Shown here: positions 51,883 to 60,994 of the stretch, piece after piece
How positions within the stretch are numbered: position 1 is the stretch's first letter
How the letters are laid out: each line of letters opens with the position of its first letter
Assembly: GCF_008017835.1 (NCBI RefSeq)
Contig: NZ_VRLT01000059.1
Coordinates: 1-64,000, forward strand
DNA from: Mesonia sp. HuA40
Lineage (GTDB): Bacteria; Bacteroidota; Bacteroidia; Flavobacteriales; Flavobacteriaceae
DNA: 64,000 nucleotides
Direction: 5' to 3'
Notes under the pieces: generated by a model
What the model was told of the DNA's origin: nothing
Databases searched by the model: none
Seen by the model: only the letters and a program-made list of their open reading frames with translations
Position numbers and translations under genes: made by a program

Positions 51883-52212
51883 GTGAGTTGGGTCTATTTA
51901 ATTCTAGGTGGTTTGTTTGAGGTTGGTTTTGCTTCTTCTTTAGGCAAGGCTCAACAAAGTACTGGCAATGAAGCCGTATATTGGTATGGCAGTTTTGTCA
52001 TTTGCTTGTGTTTAAGCATGCTATTATTAATAAAAGCAACACAAGAGTTACCAATAGGTACTGGCTATGCGGTTTGGACAGGCATAGGGGCTATCGGAAC
52101 CGCTCTTGTGGGAACTTTATATTTTAAAGAGCCTATAGATTTTTGGCGCATCTTTTTTATTAGTACGCTAGTGCTTTCCATTGTTGGACTTAAATATGTC
52201 TCAAATACTTAA
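51883..52212 (+). CDS. SMR family transporter (SugE/Gdx-like)
   Basis: 109 aa, GTG start (MSWVYLILGGLFEVGF). Four membrane helices; the essential Glu of the first helix is present (LFEVG). The loop GTGYAVWTGIGAIGTALVG matches the SugE/Gdx guanidinium-exporter branch rather than EmrE (family inference). Starts 9 bp after ccsBA. Only one SMR gene is visible, so a homodimer is likely. Confidence 0.85.
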   Translation: MSWVYLILGGLFEVGFASSLGKAQQSTGNEAVYWYGSFVICLCLSMLLLIKATQELPIGTGYAVWTGIGAIGTALVGTLYFKEPIDFWRIFFISTLVLSIVGLKYVSNT

Positions 52213-52223
52213 CTTTAATAAAA

Positions 52224-52254
52224 AAAACCGCTGAAATCTTCAGCGGTTTTTTTA
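52224..52254. terminator. bidirectional terminator (SMR / fumarase)
   Basis: 12-bp stem AAAACCGCTGAA (52224-52235) / TTCAGCGGTTTT (52239-52250), ATC loop, T run after and A run before. Confidence 0.85.
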
Positions 52255-52311
52255 TCAGTTTAACTAATAAATACTTTCTTAAAAAGTAAAAAAAGTTTTG
52301 TTTATTATGGC

Positions 52312-53706
52312 CTATATTTCTCCTACCATATCTTCAGGTTTTACCCAAGCGTCAAACTCTTCGGCTGTGGTATATCCTAAGTTAATGGCTTCTTCTTTAA
52401 GTGTTGTGCCATTTTTGTGGGCTGTATTTGCAATTTCTGCAGCTTTATAGTAACCAATTTTTGTATTAAGTGCTGTTACCAGCATTAAGCTATTTTGTAA
52501 TAGCTCATCTATTCTTGCTTGGTTTGGCGTGATGCCACTAGCGCAATGTTCTTCAAAAGAAACACAAGCATCTCCCAATAATTGAGCGCTTTGTAACAAG
52601 TTAGCCGCCATAACAGGTTTAAAAACATTTAGTTCAAATTGACCCTGCATACCGCCAACACTCATAGCCACATCATTACCAATTACTTGAGAGCATACCA
52701 TTGTTAACGCCTCACATTGGGTAGGATTTACTTTGCCTGGCATGATTGAAGAACCTGGCTCATTTGCTGGAATATTGATCTCGCCAATTCCACTTCGAGG
52801 TCCCGAAGCTAACATTCTAATATCGTTGCCAATTTTGTTTAATGAAACGGCCAATTGTCTTAATGCACCGTGTGTTTCTACGAATGCATCATGAGCTGCT
52901 AAGGCCTCAAATTTATTTTCAGCCGAAGTAAACGGTAATTCGGTAAAATCGGCGATGTATTGAGCTACCTTTTCAGCATAGTTTTTAGGCGTATTTAATC
53001 CGGTACCAACCGCAGTACCACCTAAAGCTAATTCACCTAAATGTGGCAGACTGTTATTCAATGCTTTTAAACCATGGTCCAGTTGAGATACGTAGCCGCT
53101 AAATTCTTGCCCTAGTGTTAGGGGGGTAGCATCCATAAAATGCGTTCTACCAATCTTTACTACTTTTTTAAACTCTTCTGCTTTTGCATTTAAGGTGTCG
53201 CGTAGTTGTTTAATACCAGGTAGGGTTACCTCTATAATTTTTTTATAAGCGGCAATATGCATCCCTGTCGGGAAGGTATCATTTGAAGATTGAGATTTGT
53301 TAACATCATCATTAGGTTGTAGTGTTTTTTCGCCTTCACCAATAGTTTTACCGGCCAACTGATGTGCTCTATTAGCAATTACCTCATTTACGTTCATATT
53401 GCTTTGCGTTCCCGATCCAGTTTGCCAAATAACTAAAGGGAATTGATTATCATGTTTTCCTGCTAAAATTTCATCACATACTTGAGCTATTAAATCTCTT
53501 TTTTCCTTAGATAAAACACCAGCTTCTGCGTTGGTGTATGCAGCGGCTTTTTTAAGATAGGCAAAACCATATATAATTTCTAAAGGCATTGATGCAGGTG
53601 CGCCAATTTTAAAATTATTTCTTGAGCGCTCTGTTTGTGCTCCCCAAAGTTTATCTGCGGGTACTTGCACTTCGCCCATCGTGTCTTTTTCGATTCTGTA
53701 TTTCAT
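52312..53706 (-). CDS. fumC: class II fumarate hydratase
   Basis: 464 aa from ATG 53706 ([16 protein letters not shown]); the frame continues upstream to 53745 without family similarity. Superfamily motifs: [48 protein letters not shown] and the signature [13 protein letters not shown] with its catalytic Ser. Converts fumarate to malate in the TCA cycle. Cytoplasmic homotetramer. Lone gene. Confidence 0.94.
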   Translation of the reverse strand: MKYRIEKDTMGEVQVPADKLWGAQTERSRNNFKIGAPASMPLEIIYGFAYLKKAAAYTNAEAGVLSKEKRDLIAQVCDEILAGKHDNQFPLVIWQTGSGTQSNMNVNEVIANRAHQLAGKTIGEGEKTLQPNDDVNKSQSSNDTFPTGMHIAAYKKIIEVTLPGIKQLRDTLNAKAEEFKKVVKIGRTHFMDATPLTLGQEFSGYVSQLDHGLKALNNSLPHLGELALGGTAVGTGLNTPKNYAEKVAQYIADFTELPFTSAENKFEALAAHDAFVETHGALRQLAVSLNKIGNDIRMLASGPRSGIGEINIPANEPGSSIMPGKVNPTQCEALTMVCSQVIGNDVAMSVGGMQGQFELNVFKPVMAANLLQSAQLLGDACVSFEEHCASGITPNQARIDELLQNSLMLVTALNTKIGYYKAAEIANTAHKNGTTLKEEAINLGYTTAEEFDAWVKPEDMVGEI

Positions 53707-53941
53707 TTTGAAGTATTTTGAATTTTGCAGCACAAATTTAATCAATTCAGACTTGATTTGCTCTTGTTTTTTAAATAAAGCCTTTAAACTTGACCTAGAG
53801 ACAAAGAATTGTAGAGTGCTTTAATTTTAATAGTTGAACCTGTTTTGATCAAGCCAATTAAACTTATTTTGTGGTTAATCAAATCTACTAGATATAGAAT
53901 GACGCCAAAGTTTGCAGGTCTATTTATTTTTTAACTTTTTG

Positions 53942-53973
53942 TTGGAAATAATTTGTAATTATATGTATCTTTG
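53942..53973 (+). promoter_or_regulatory. flavobacterial promoter of the 60-residue protein gene
   Basis: TTG (53942-53944), 21-bp spacer, TATCTTTG (53966-53973), 25 bp before the ATG; full consensus match. Confidence 0.65.
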
Positions 53974-53998
53974 AAAAAATTCTTGAAATTTAGAAATT

Positions 53999-54181
53999 AT
54001 GATGTTCGAATTCGACCAGTGGTTAGGTTTTTTAGCGTTTGCGGTTATTGGTTTAATCGGTTTTTGGTTAATGCTATTTTTATTAACTTTTGTAGTGCCT
54101 TATTGGATAGGAGGTTCTCTTCTAGAGCGTTTTAAAGAGAAAAAAGAAGCAAGAAAAAACAGAGAAATGATTGAGGAGTAA
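53999..54181 (+). CDS. 60-residue single-helix membrane protein
   Basis: One long hydrophobic stretch (LGFLAFAVIGLIGFWLMLFL, then LTFVVPYWIGG) ends in a charged tail (ERFKEKKEARKNREMIEE). The consensus promoter upstream and perfect terminator downstream show a monocistronic gene. Start 53999 or the second Met at 54002. Function unknown; its small size with a strong promoter argues it is expressed. Confidence 0.7.
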   Translation: MMFEFDQWLGFLAFAVIGLIGFWLMLFLLTFVVPYWIGGSLLERFKEKKEARKNREMIEE

Positions 54182-54212
54182 ATCGCTCTAAAAATCTTTA
54201 TTTTATATCAAT

Positions 54213-54245
54213 AAGCTTGTCTTTTTAAGAGACAAGCTTTTTTTA
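54213..54245 (+). terminator. rho-independent terminator of the 60-residue gene
   Basis: 10-bp stem AAGCTTGTCT (54213-54222) / AGACAAGCTT (54230-54239) and a T run. Confidence 0.88.
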
Positions 54246-54276
54246 TGGTAGGTGATAAGTAACTAATTCAAATAAT

Positions 54277-54306
54277 AAACCCCTTAGTTTTGCTAAGGGG
54301 TTTTTG
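54277..54306 (-). terminator. terminator of the TonB receptor gene
   Basis: 11-bp stem AAACCCCTTAG (54277-54287) / CTAAGGGGTTT (54293-54303), loop TTTTG; U-rich on the minus side and T run on the plus side, so usable both ways. Confidence 0.8.
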
Positions 54307-54328
54307 TGTTTTTCAGAAAATTGGTAGC

Positions 54329-56833
54329 TTAAAATCCACCTTCCTCGTCCATATCCATTCCACCTGAGTTACGTTGACCGTTTCTGCGACCGTTTTTAGG
54401 CTGATTGAATCTGTAAATTAAACCTAAGGTAATTTGTCTTTCTCTCCATTGAAATTCCGAATCAGACGTGAAATAATTTGTATCTAAACTATTTTCTTGG
54501 GTGTTGGTTAAAGACCTTCTTTTACGACTATTGAGTAAATCACTAACATTTAAAGAAAGAGTAGCTTTGTCTTTAATGATTTCTTTACTAAAGGCTAAAT
54601 TTAGACTAAAGATACCATCGGTGTCGATAATTGCTGTTTCTCTGGGACCAAAATAAAACCCTGTAGTTTGCCATTCTATATTTGCAGGTAAGGTAACTTT
54701 AGAGCTAAAACGCGCAAACCAGCTGGTATTTTTGGCATCATAATTTACACCATTAAAATCTCCTTTTGTATCAGATGCAAATAGATTAAAACTTCCGTTT
54801 ATTCGCAACCATCTTTCTGGATTGTATATTACACCTAATTCTCCACCAAAACGCTGTTCGGTTGAAAGGTTAATAGGTAGCGTTCGAATAATTTTTACCC
54901 CGTCTTGAGTAGTTTCGCCCGTTTCTTCTTGAATTCTGTTGAATGCTCCAGTTTCGCGTTGGTAATATACAGAGGAAGTTAACGTAAGTTTATCCCATTG
55001 CTTAAGGTAACCTAAATCAAAAGCATCTGAAAAAGCTGGATCTAAATCTGGATTACCTTGAAAGATATTGGTTCTACTAGAACGAGAAGGGAAGGGGTTG
55101 ATAAACCAACCGCGAGGTCTGTTAATCCTACGGTTATAACCTAGAGATATGTTTTCATTTTCACCTAATTCATAAATAAGATTAATTGTAGGGAACAACT
55201 CTAGATAATCTTTTTCAAAATTGGTATCTACGTTTATTCCTAACGCTTCTTCTAAGGCTTGTTCGTCGCCAAATTCAGAAAAAACTTCTCCTTTTAATAA
55301 GGTATGCTCCAAACGCAAGCCTAGCAAGAATGAAAAGTTACCAAATTTATTTCCGTATTGAGTGTAAATAGCGTTTACATTCTCGGTATATTTGAATAAG
55401 TTGGTTAATCCTTCATCAATTTCGAATTGATTGGTGTCAAAATTAAAACGCTCTAAATTATAATCGGTATCGGTGTTTTCAAAAGTTCCTCGGTAACCCG
55501 CTTCAAATTGTGCTTCCCCCATAGGAAGAACATAGTCTACTTGAGCTAAGAATTGATTTTGTTTTTCGTTCTCAAAGATTCTCTCTTGGTCTAGAATATC
55601 TTCATTGGGTTCTAAGATATTTTCTACAATACTTGTAGGCTTATCTTCATTGTCGAACGAATATTGAAAATCGGCGGTTAATTTGTGGCCCTTATCATCA
55701 AATTTATTCTGGTAATTTAATGAGAATTGGTAACTAGCATCTTCTTCCTTTTCAATTTCTTCTCTTTCGGTTCTATTTACTAAATTGTTTTCGAAAAATC
55801 GTGAAGTTTTATTGGTGCTAATGTCTTTGTCGTCGCCCCAACGCATAAAAGCGCTACCAGTGATAGATGAACTTTCGGTAAGAAAATATTCCATACCAAT
55901 ATTGGTATTGATTCCTTTTCTTCTACGGTCATACTCTCTATCTTCTATTGTATTATCTACGCTTACATCATCCCCAAAATATCGGTTATTAAAGTTGGCG
56001 TTCCCTGGTGATTCTCTATAGTAAACCCCTGTAGTGTTAAATACATTAAACTTATCGGTTCTTAGGTTTACGTTGGCCGATAAGTTACTATTTGTTGGAT
56101 AACCTACGTTTGCTGTGATGGATCCATTAAAACCTAGGGTTTTTTCTTTCTTCAAAATAATATTTAGAATACCTGCACTTCCTTCGGCATCGTAGCGGGC
56201 AGAGGGGCTGGTAATTACCTCAACACGCTCAATAGCATCTGCAGGTAGTTGTTGAAAAACATCGGTATTTCCAAATCCTGCCATAGCCGATGGTTTACCA
56301 TTAATAAGTATACGAACGTTTTCATTTCCGCGTAAGCTTATACCCCCTTCAACATCTACAGATACAGAAGGAACGTTATTTAAGGCATCACTAACGGTGG
56401 CGCCTTGCGTCGTTAAATCTTTACCGATATTGTATATTTTTTTATCTAACCTAATATCTACCTGAGTAGTCTCGGCGCGAACGACTACCTCATCGAGTGA
56501 ATCTGATTTAAGGCCTAAACTTATCGTACCCATTTTTGTATCTTTATCAATGGTACGGTTGCTATATTTTTTGGGTTCAAAAGAAATATACTCAACCACT
56601 ATGTCATAAGTTCCTTCTTTAACCTCAAACTTAAAATTACCATCATAATCGGTTACACCACCTTGAGGGGGGAGGCTCCCTTTTATATCTTTAAGAGTAA
56701 TAGTGGCATATTCTAGAGGTATCCCGGCGTCCTTATCGACTACCTTTCCTGAAATCTGATAATTTTTTTGTGCATAACCTAAACTACAAGCTACTATAGC
56801 AAATAAGGTTAGTAATTTTTTTTGAAGTTTCAT
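54329..56833 (-). CDS. TonB-dependent outer-membrane receptor
   Basis: 834 aa. Signal peptide (LLTLFAIVACSLGYAQ), a carboxypeptidase-regulatory-like domain (YQISGKVVDKDAGIPLEYAT, to about 110), the plug (GATVSDALNNVPSVSVDVEG ... GGISLRGNENVRILINGKPS) and a 22-strand barrel ending in a Gly/Asn/Arg-rich tail (PKNGRRNGQRNSGG, then DMDEEGGF) rather than an aromatic last residue alone. Outer-membrane-beta-barrel/'TonB-dependent receptor' subgroup with GKP-S-A-M in the plug. Not next to a SusD partner, so not a glycan-utilisation pair. Ligand unknown. Confidence 0.88.
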   Translation of the reverse strand: MKLQKKLLTLFAIVACSLGYAQKNYQISGKVVDKDAGIPLEYATITLKDIKGSLPPQGGVTDYDGNFKFEVKEGTYDIVVEYISFEPKKYSNRTIDKDTKMGTISLGLKSDSLDEVVVRAETTQVDIRLDKKIYNIGKDLTTQGATVSDALNNVPSVSVDVEGGISLRGNENVRILINGKPSAMAGFGNTDVFQQLPADAIERVEVITSPSARYDAEGSAGILNIILKKEKTLGFNGSITANVGYPTNSNLSANVNLRTDKFNVFNTTGVYYRESPGNANFNNRYFGDDVSVDNTIEDREYDRRRKGINTNIGMEYFLTESSSITGSAFMRWGDDKDISTNKTSRFFENNLVNRTEREEIEKEEDASYQFSLNYQNKFDDKGHKLTADFQYSFDNEDKPTSIVENILEPNEDILDQERIFENEKQNQFLAQVDYVLPMGEAQFEAGYRGTFENTDTDYNLERFNFDTNQFEIDEGLTNLFKYTENVNAIYTQYGNKFGNFSFLLGLRLEHTLLKGEVFSEFGDEQALEEALGINVDTNFEKDYLELFPTINLIYELGENENISLGYNRRINRPRGWFINPFPSRSSRTNIFQGNPDLDPAFSDAFDLGYLKQWDKLTLTSSVYYQRETGAFNRIQEETGETTQDGVKIIRTLPINLSTEQRFGGELGVIYNPERWLRINGSFNLFASDTKGDFNGVNYDAKNTSWFARFSSKVTLPANIEWQTTGFYFGPRETAIIDTDGIFSLNLAFSKEIIKDKATLSLNVSDLLNSRKRRSLTNTQENSLDTNYFTSDSEFQWRERQITLGLIYRFNQPKNGRRNGQRNSGGMDMDEEGGF

Positions 56834-56916
56834 GAAGTTACAATTAGCTGTTTATTGTTTTGTTTATGTGTGTAAGACCTTTTAAGCATCTAAAGGTTTA
56901 ATTGCACTTTCATAAA

Positions 56917-56953
56917 AAAATCATAAAGCCACTAGAAGTGGCTTTATGATTTT
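56917..56953 (-). terminator. rho-independent terminator after the small exported gene
   Basis: 17-bp perfect stem (56917-56933 / 56937-56953) with AGA loop, U-rich end on the minus strand. Confidence 0.88.
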
Positions 56954-56982
56954 GCGAATGAACAATTTAAGTAATTTACAAT

Positions 56983-57330
56983 TTATTTTTTTTCTAACAT
57001 CATTGAAACATATTGATTGTATTGGGCATCGGTGAGAATGTTACGCATTTCAAGTACTTCATTTTGTTTTAAAGCCATTACGGCTTTTTTCTTTTCTTCT
57101 GGCTGAAGTGAACTCTTAATGATTTCTTGTTCTTTAACTCCAAAATTTTTAAGTTTTAGCCTAATGAGACTTTCTTGTTTCCCGGTTAGTGCCAATTTGT
57201 TTTTCAAAATTTTCACTTCGTTTTCAACTTGTTGCTCAATTTGTGGAGTTACTTCACTTGCCAATACTTCCTGCGCTTGAATATTTATTGTCAAAAATCC
57301 AATTAGTAATAAACTAATAATACTTTTCAT
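56983..57330 (-). CDS. small exported protein, LTXXQ/Spy-like
   Basis: 115 aa with signal peptide (LLLIGFLTINIQAQ). Helical, Glu/Lys-rich, two LTxxQ-like segments: LALTGKQESLIRLKLKNFG and ILTDAQYNQYVSMM. Same organisation as the protein encoded directly upstream, so probably a duplicated pair. Periplasmic proteins of this kind bind unfolded proteins or metals in other bacteria (Spy, CpxP, CnrX); the role here is unproven. Confidence 0.7.
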   Translation of the reverse strand: MKSIISLLLIGFLTINIQAQEVLASEVTPQIEQQVENEVKILKNKLALTGKQESLIRLKLKNFGVKEQEIIKSSLQPEEKKKAVMALKQNEVLEMRNILTDAQYNQYVSMMLEKK

Positions 57331-57400
57331 AATTTAAATTTTATCGTAATTTAATAAAATACAGGCATTTGGCTCGTTAAAACTCCGTTAATTCCTTTGG

Positions 57401-57823
57401 TCAAAATTTATTCGTTTGTCCTTGGGTTCTTATCTTATCGGCATTTTCGACTTTTTGTTGTTGACGAAGTTTTTGGCGTTGATCTTCTTGATAGCGCATG
57501 AAAATTTTAAATTGATTTGGAGTGAGAATATTGGCCAATTCGCCTGTTAGGGTTGCGTCAATCTTATCATACATTGCCTTTTTTCGTGCAGCACTCCAAG
57601 TAGTTTTTTCAATTTTTTGCTTCTGTACTTCGTGTACCATTAAAGCATTGCGGACCAATAGGCGTTCATCAGGACCTAAAGCTAAGAGCTTAGCAATTTT
57701 TTTAGATTCAAAATCAGCCTTTTTTTCTATCTTGGGAGTAGCCTCCATTAATAAAAGTTGATGCTGGGCTTGTAAGCCAAGACTTAATAAACCGAAAAAT
57801 AGAAAAAATGCATACTTTTTCAT
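57401..57823 (-). CDS. small exported protein, LTXXQ/Spy-like
   Basis: 140 aa from ATG 57823 (MKKYAFFLFFGLLSLGLQAQ); an ATG at 57832 adds three residues. It aligns by eye with the next protein: TPKIEKKADFESKKIAKLL / LALGPDERLLVRNALMVHEV, then ILTPNQFKIFMRYQEDQ. A Gln/Arg-rich tail is extra. The two genes are 70 bp apart on the same strand, with a single terminator after the second, so they form one unit. Confidence 0.7.
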   Translation of the reverse strand: MKKYAFFLFFGLLSLGLQAQHQLLLMEATPKIEKKADFESKKIAKLLALGPDERLLVRNALMVHEVQKQKIEKTTWSAARKKAMYDKIDATLTGELANILTPNQFKIFMRYQEDQRQKLRQQQKVENADKIRTQGQTNKF

Positions 57824-57889
57824 CATAAACATTTTAAATATTTAACGCTTAAAGTTAAAAAGTTTTGTCTATAGAATCTACTAAAATAA

Positions 57890-58231
57890 TCATAAAAATT
57901 CTTTTATTTTTTCTGGTGGTCGGGCAATTATCGCTTTATCTTTTCGCATAATAATTGGGCGTTGAATTAGTTTCGGGTTTTCATGCATTGCTTTGATGAT
58001 TTGATCTCTACTTAATTCTTTACCTTTAAATTCTTCTTTCCAGATTTTTTCGTTTGTTCTTACTAGGTCGATAGGATCACAATCTAGAGCTTGCAAAAGA
58101 TCTTTAATTTCTTCCTCGCGAAGGGGTTGATTTAGGTATTTTACAATTTGAAAATCTTGACCAGACTCTTGTAAAATGGCCAAGCCTTCTCGAGATTTAC
58201 TGCATCTAGGGTTATGGTAAATTTTAATCAT
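57890..58231 (-). CDS. ArsC-family reductase (arsenate reductase-like)
   Basis: 113 aa, glutaredoxin-coupled ArsC fold: IYHNPRCSKSREGLAIL with the single catalytic Cys10, ... RPIIMRKDKAIIARPPEKI with the conserved Arg pair. True arsenate reductase needs this Cys and three Arg; it is close, but the family also includes Spx/YffB-like members, so activity on arsenate is not certain. No other arsenic gene is adjacent. Upstream of it is prfB. Confidence 0.85.
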   Translation of the reverse strand: MIKIYHNPRCSKSREGLAILQESGQDFQIVKYLNQPLREEEIKDLLQALDCDPIDLVRTNEKIWKEEFKGKELSRDQIIKAMHENPKLIQRPIIMRKDKAIIARPPEKIKEFL

Positions 58232-58292
58232 TTTTTTTTGTTTATAAATTATTAAGACTGGTATGGGGAAATATAATAAGAATTCTGCTCTA

Positions 58293-59394
58293 TTACAATT
58301 CCTCTTTTTGCCCCATAAGCATAAGATATGCTTTTAAAAATGCATCAAGGTTACCGTTCATCACCGCATCAACATTTCCTGTTTCCTCTCCCGTTCGCAC
58401 GTCTTTCACCAGTTTGTAAGGATGCATCACATAATTACGAATCTGCGAACCCCATTCAATTTTTTTCTTGCTGGCCTCAATATCTTCTCTTTGCTCTAAT
58501 TGTTTTTGTAATTCAAGTTCATACAATTGTGATTTTAGCATTTGCATTGCTCTTTCGCGGTTATCGTGTTGCGATCGTGTTTCTGAGCAACTTATCTGTA
58601 TACCGGTAGGGTGATGAACTAGCTGTACCTTGGTTTCTACCTTATTTACATTTTGTCCACCTGCGCCACTAGAGCGTGCTGTCGTAATTTCGATATCGGC
58701 GGGATTAATGGTGATTTCAATAGAATCATCGACCAACGGGTAAACGTAAACCGATGCAAAAGAAGTATGTCTTTTCGCATTACTATCAAAAGGAGAAATA
58801 CGAACTAAACGATGTACACCATTCTCACCTTTGAGCCAACCAAAGGCGAAGTCGCCTTCAATTTCTAGCGTAACTGTTTTAATTCCGGCTACATCGCCAT
58901 CTTGATGGTTGAGTTCTTTAACTTTGTACCCGTGCTTTTCTGCCCACATAATATACATCCGCATGAGCATTGATGCCCAGTCGCAACTCTCTGTTCCGCC
59001 CGCGCCTGCTGTTATTTGTAATACAGCGGTGAGATCGTCGCCTTCATCAGAAAGCATATTTTTAAACTCAAGGGTTTCAATTTTATCAAGACACAATTCG
59101 TATTTTTTAATCAACTCATCTTGATTTGCTTCACCTTCTTTATAAAACTCAAATAAAATTTCTAACTCTTCGGTTAATTCTTTTATTTCTTCGAAATCTT
59201 GTACCCATTTTTTTTCTTGATTTAAAGCCCGAACCACTTTTTGTGCTTCTTGAGGCTTATCCCAAAAATCTGGTGCAAAGGTTTTTTCTTCTTGGTTGCT
59301 TATTTCAATTCTTTTGGCGTCTAAGTCAAAGATATTGGTTTAAGGCAGTTACACGTGTATTGAGTTCTTTTATGTTGTCTTGGGTAATTTGCAT
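58293..59394 (-). CDS. prfB: peptide chain release factor 2 with programmed +1 frameshift
   Basis: 366 aa once the shift is made. Translation starts at ATG 59394, reads 22 codons to ...NQYL and meets TGA at 59328-59326 in the context TAT CTT TGA C. Slipping forward one base on CTT at 59331-59329 gives GAC and joins the downstream frame ([10 protein letters not shown] onward). The protein has the stop-codon tripeptide SPF ([12 protein letters not shown]) and the catalytic GGQ ([12 protein letters not shown]). RF2 reads UGA, so low RF2 favours the shift: autoregulation as known from E. coli. The G-rich SD-like segment of the E. coli site is absent (upstream reads GCCTTAAACCAA). Confidence 0.95.
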
Positions 59395-59488
59395 AACTTT
59401 ACGGATTTATTTTTTTTTCAAATTTAAGATTTACCAAGCTTTTTAAAAATGTTTTCATCACAATTCTTATTTTTAGCTAAAAATAGCG

Positions 59489-60520
59489 ATGCGAATAGAT
59501 TTGAAAAGCGATACAGTTACTCGACCAACGCCGAATATGTTAGAACACATGCTCAATGCTCGGGTGGGAGATGATGTATATAAAGAAGATTACAGCGTAA
59601 ATGAGCTAGAAAAAAAAGTGGCAGCACTTTTTGATAAAGATTGTGCTCTATTTTTTCCTACTGGCACTATGGCCAATCAAGCAGCAATTAAGTTACATAC
59701 TCATCCAGGAGAACAGCTTATTTGTGATAAATGGGCTCACGTTTTTAATTATGAAGGAGGTGGGGTTGCTTTCAATAGTGGAGTTTCCTGCAAATTAATA
59801 GATGGCGATCGCGGCATGATTACTGCCAAGCAAGTAGAAGAAAGCATAAATCCGCCCGATTTTTATCATAGCCCTCTTAGCTCTTTAGTCTGTCTTGAAA
59901 ATACTACCAATAAAGGGGGAGGTGCTTGTTATGATCTAGAGGAAATAAAAAAAATTAGAAAAGTTTGCGATCAACATCAATTAGGTTTACACTTAGATGG
60001 TGCTCGCTTGTTCAATGCCTTGGTAGCCACTGGTCAACAGCCAACCGAGTATGGTAAATTGTTCAACACCATATCAATTTGTTTGTCAAAAGGATTAGGT
60101 GCGCCTATGGGTTCGGTTTTGGTTGGCGATGTAAAATGGATGAAAAATGCTATTCGAGTACGTAAAGTTTTAGGCGGAGGTATGCGCCAGGTAGGTTATA
60201 TGGCGGCTGCAGGAACTTATGCTTTAGATCATCACGTAGCTCGACTTGCAGAAGACCATAGGCGAGCAAAAGAGTTGGGTGCTTTGCTGTTAAAAGCTAG
60301 CTATGTAGCTAAAGTTGAACCGGTAGAAACCAATATTGTTATTTTTTACCTAAAAAACTCAATGCCTGAACAAACTTTTTTGCAAGCTATGAGAGAAAAA
60401 GAAATTGGTCTTAGTTCCATGGGCCAGGGTAAACTCCGTCTAGTAACGCACCTAGATTATACACAGGAGATGCACGAGTTTGTTCTGCAAGAAATCGAAA
60501 GTTTGAATACAAGGGTTTAA
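59489..60520 (+). CDS. ltaE: low-specificity L-threonine aldolase
   Basis: 343 aa, PLP fold type I. Motifs: DLKSDTVTRPTPNML, FPTGTMANQAAIKLH, HLDGARLFNAL (Asp binding the PLP nitrogen) and the PLP-lysine segment CLSKGLGAPMGSVL near residue 200, then GGGMRQVGYMAAAG. Cleaves threonine and allo-threonine to glycine and acetaldehyde. Lone gene with its own terminator. Confidence 0.92.
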   Translation: MRIDLKSDTVTRPTPNMLEHMLNARVGDDVYKEDYSVNELEKKVAALFDKDCALFFPTGTMANQAAIKLHTHPGEQLICDKWAHVFNYEGGGVAFNSGVSCKLIDGDRGMITAKQVEESINPPDFYHSPLSSLVCLENTTNKGGGACYDLEEIKKIRKVCDQHQLGLHLDGARLFNALVATGQQPTEYGKLFNTISICLSKGLGAPMGSVLVGDVKWMKNAIRVRKVLGGGMRQVGYMAAAGTYALDHHVARLAEDHRRAKELGALLLKASYVAKVEPVETNIVIFYLKNSMPEQTFLQAMREKEIGLSSMGQGKLRLVTHLDYTQEMHEFVLQEIESLNTRV

Positions 60521-60528
60521 AACAAAAG

Positions 60529-60554
60529 AAGAGGCGCTTAGCGCCTCTTTTTTT
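60529..60554 (+). terminator. rho-independent terminator of ltaE
   Basis: 9-bp stem AAGAGGCGC (60529-60537) / GCGCCTCTT (60541-60549), loop TTA, T run; convergent with the ybaB gene. Confidence 0.88.
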
Positions 60555-60567
60555 GTTTTCTAGTTAA

Positions 60568-60882
60568 TTATTTGAACATATCCATTCCTGGGATATTAGG
60601 CATACCTTCTTTGGCTACTGCAGCAATCTCGGCCTCGTGCATATCGTTTGCTTTTTGAATTGCCTTGTTAAGCGTAAGAATAAGATAATCTTCTAATTGC
60701 TCCTTGTCTTCAAGTAATTCATCAGCAATTTCGATATGTTTAATTTCTCTAGCTGCAGAGATGGTTATCTTTAATAAATCATCTGTAGTAGACTCTTGTA
60801 AACTAACATTTTTAAGACGCTCCTTGGTCTCTTCAACTTTTTTCTGCGTTTCTTGCAGTTTATTCATCATATCTCCAAACAT
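60568..60882 (-). CDS. YbaB/EbfC nucleoid-associated protein
   Basis: 104 aa. N-terminal [20 protein letters not shown] helix, central beta sheet ([19 protein letters not shown]) and a C-terminal helix with [18 protein letters not shown]. These are the YbaB features: a dimeric DNA-binding protein with broad specificity. No dnaX or recR neighbour here, unlike many bacteria. Confidence 0.92.
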   Translation of the reverse strand: MFGDMMNKLQETQKKVEETKERLKNVSLQESTTDDLLKITISAAREIKHIEIADELLEDKEQLEDYLILTLNKAIQKANDMHEAEIAAVAKEGMPNIPGMDMFK

Positions 60883-60966
60883 AACTTAACTTTTTTTATG
60901 TGGTGCAAATTAATAAATTTAACCTAATAATATGATTAAGAATTTAATAAAATACGTGGGATAGTT

Positions 60967-60974
60967 TAAATTTG
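60967..60974 (+). promoter_or_regulatory. -7 box TAAATTTG of ptrB
   Basis: Exact TAnnTTTG match, 20 bp before the ATG; -33 not distinct. Confidence 0.45.
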
Positions 60975-60994
60975 CGGCGTTTAAAAAATAGCAT

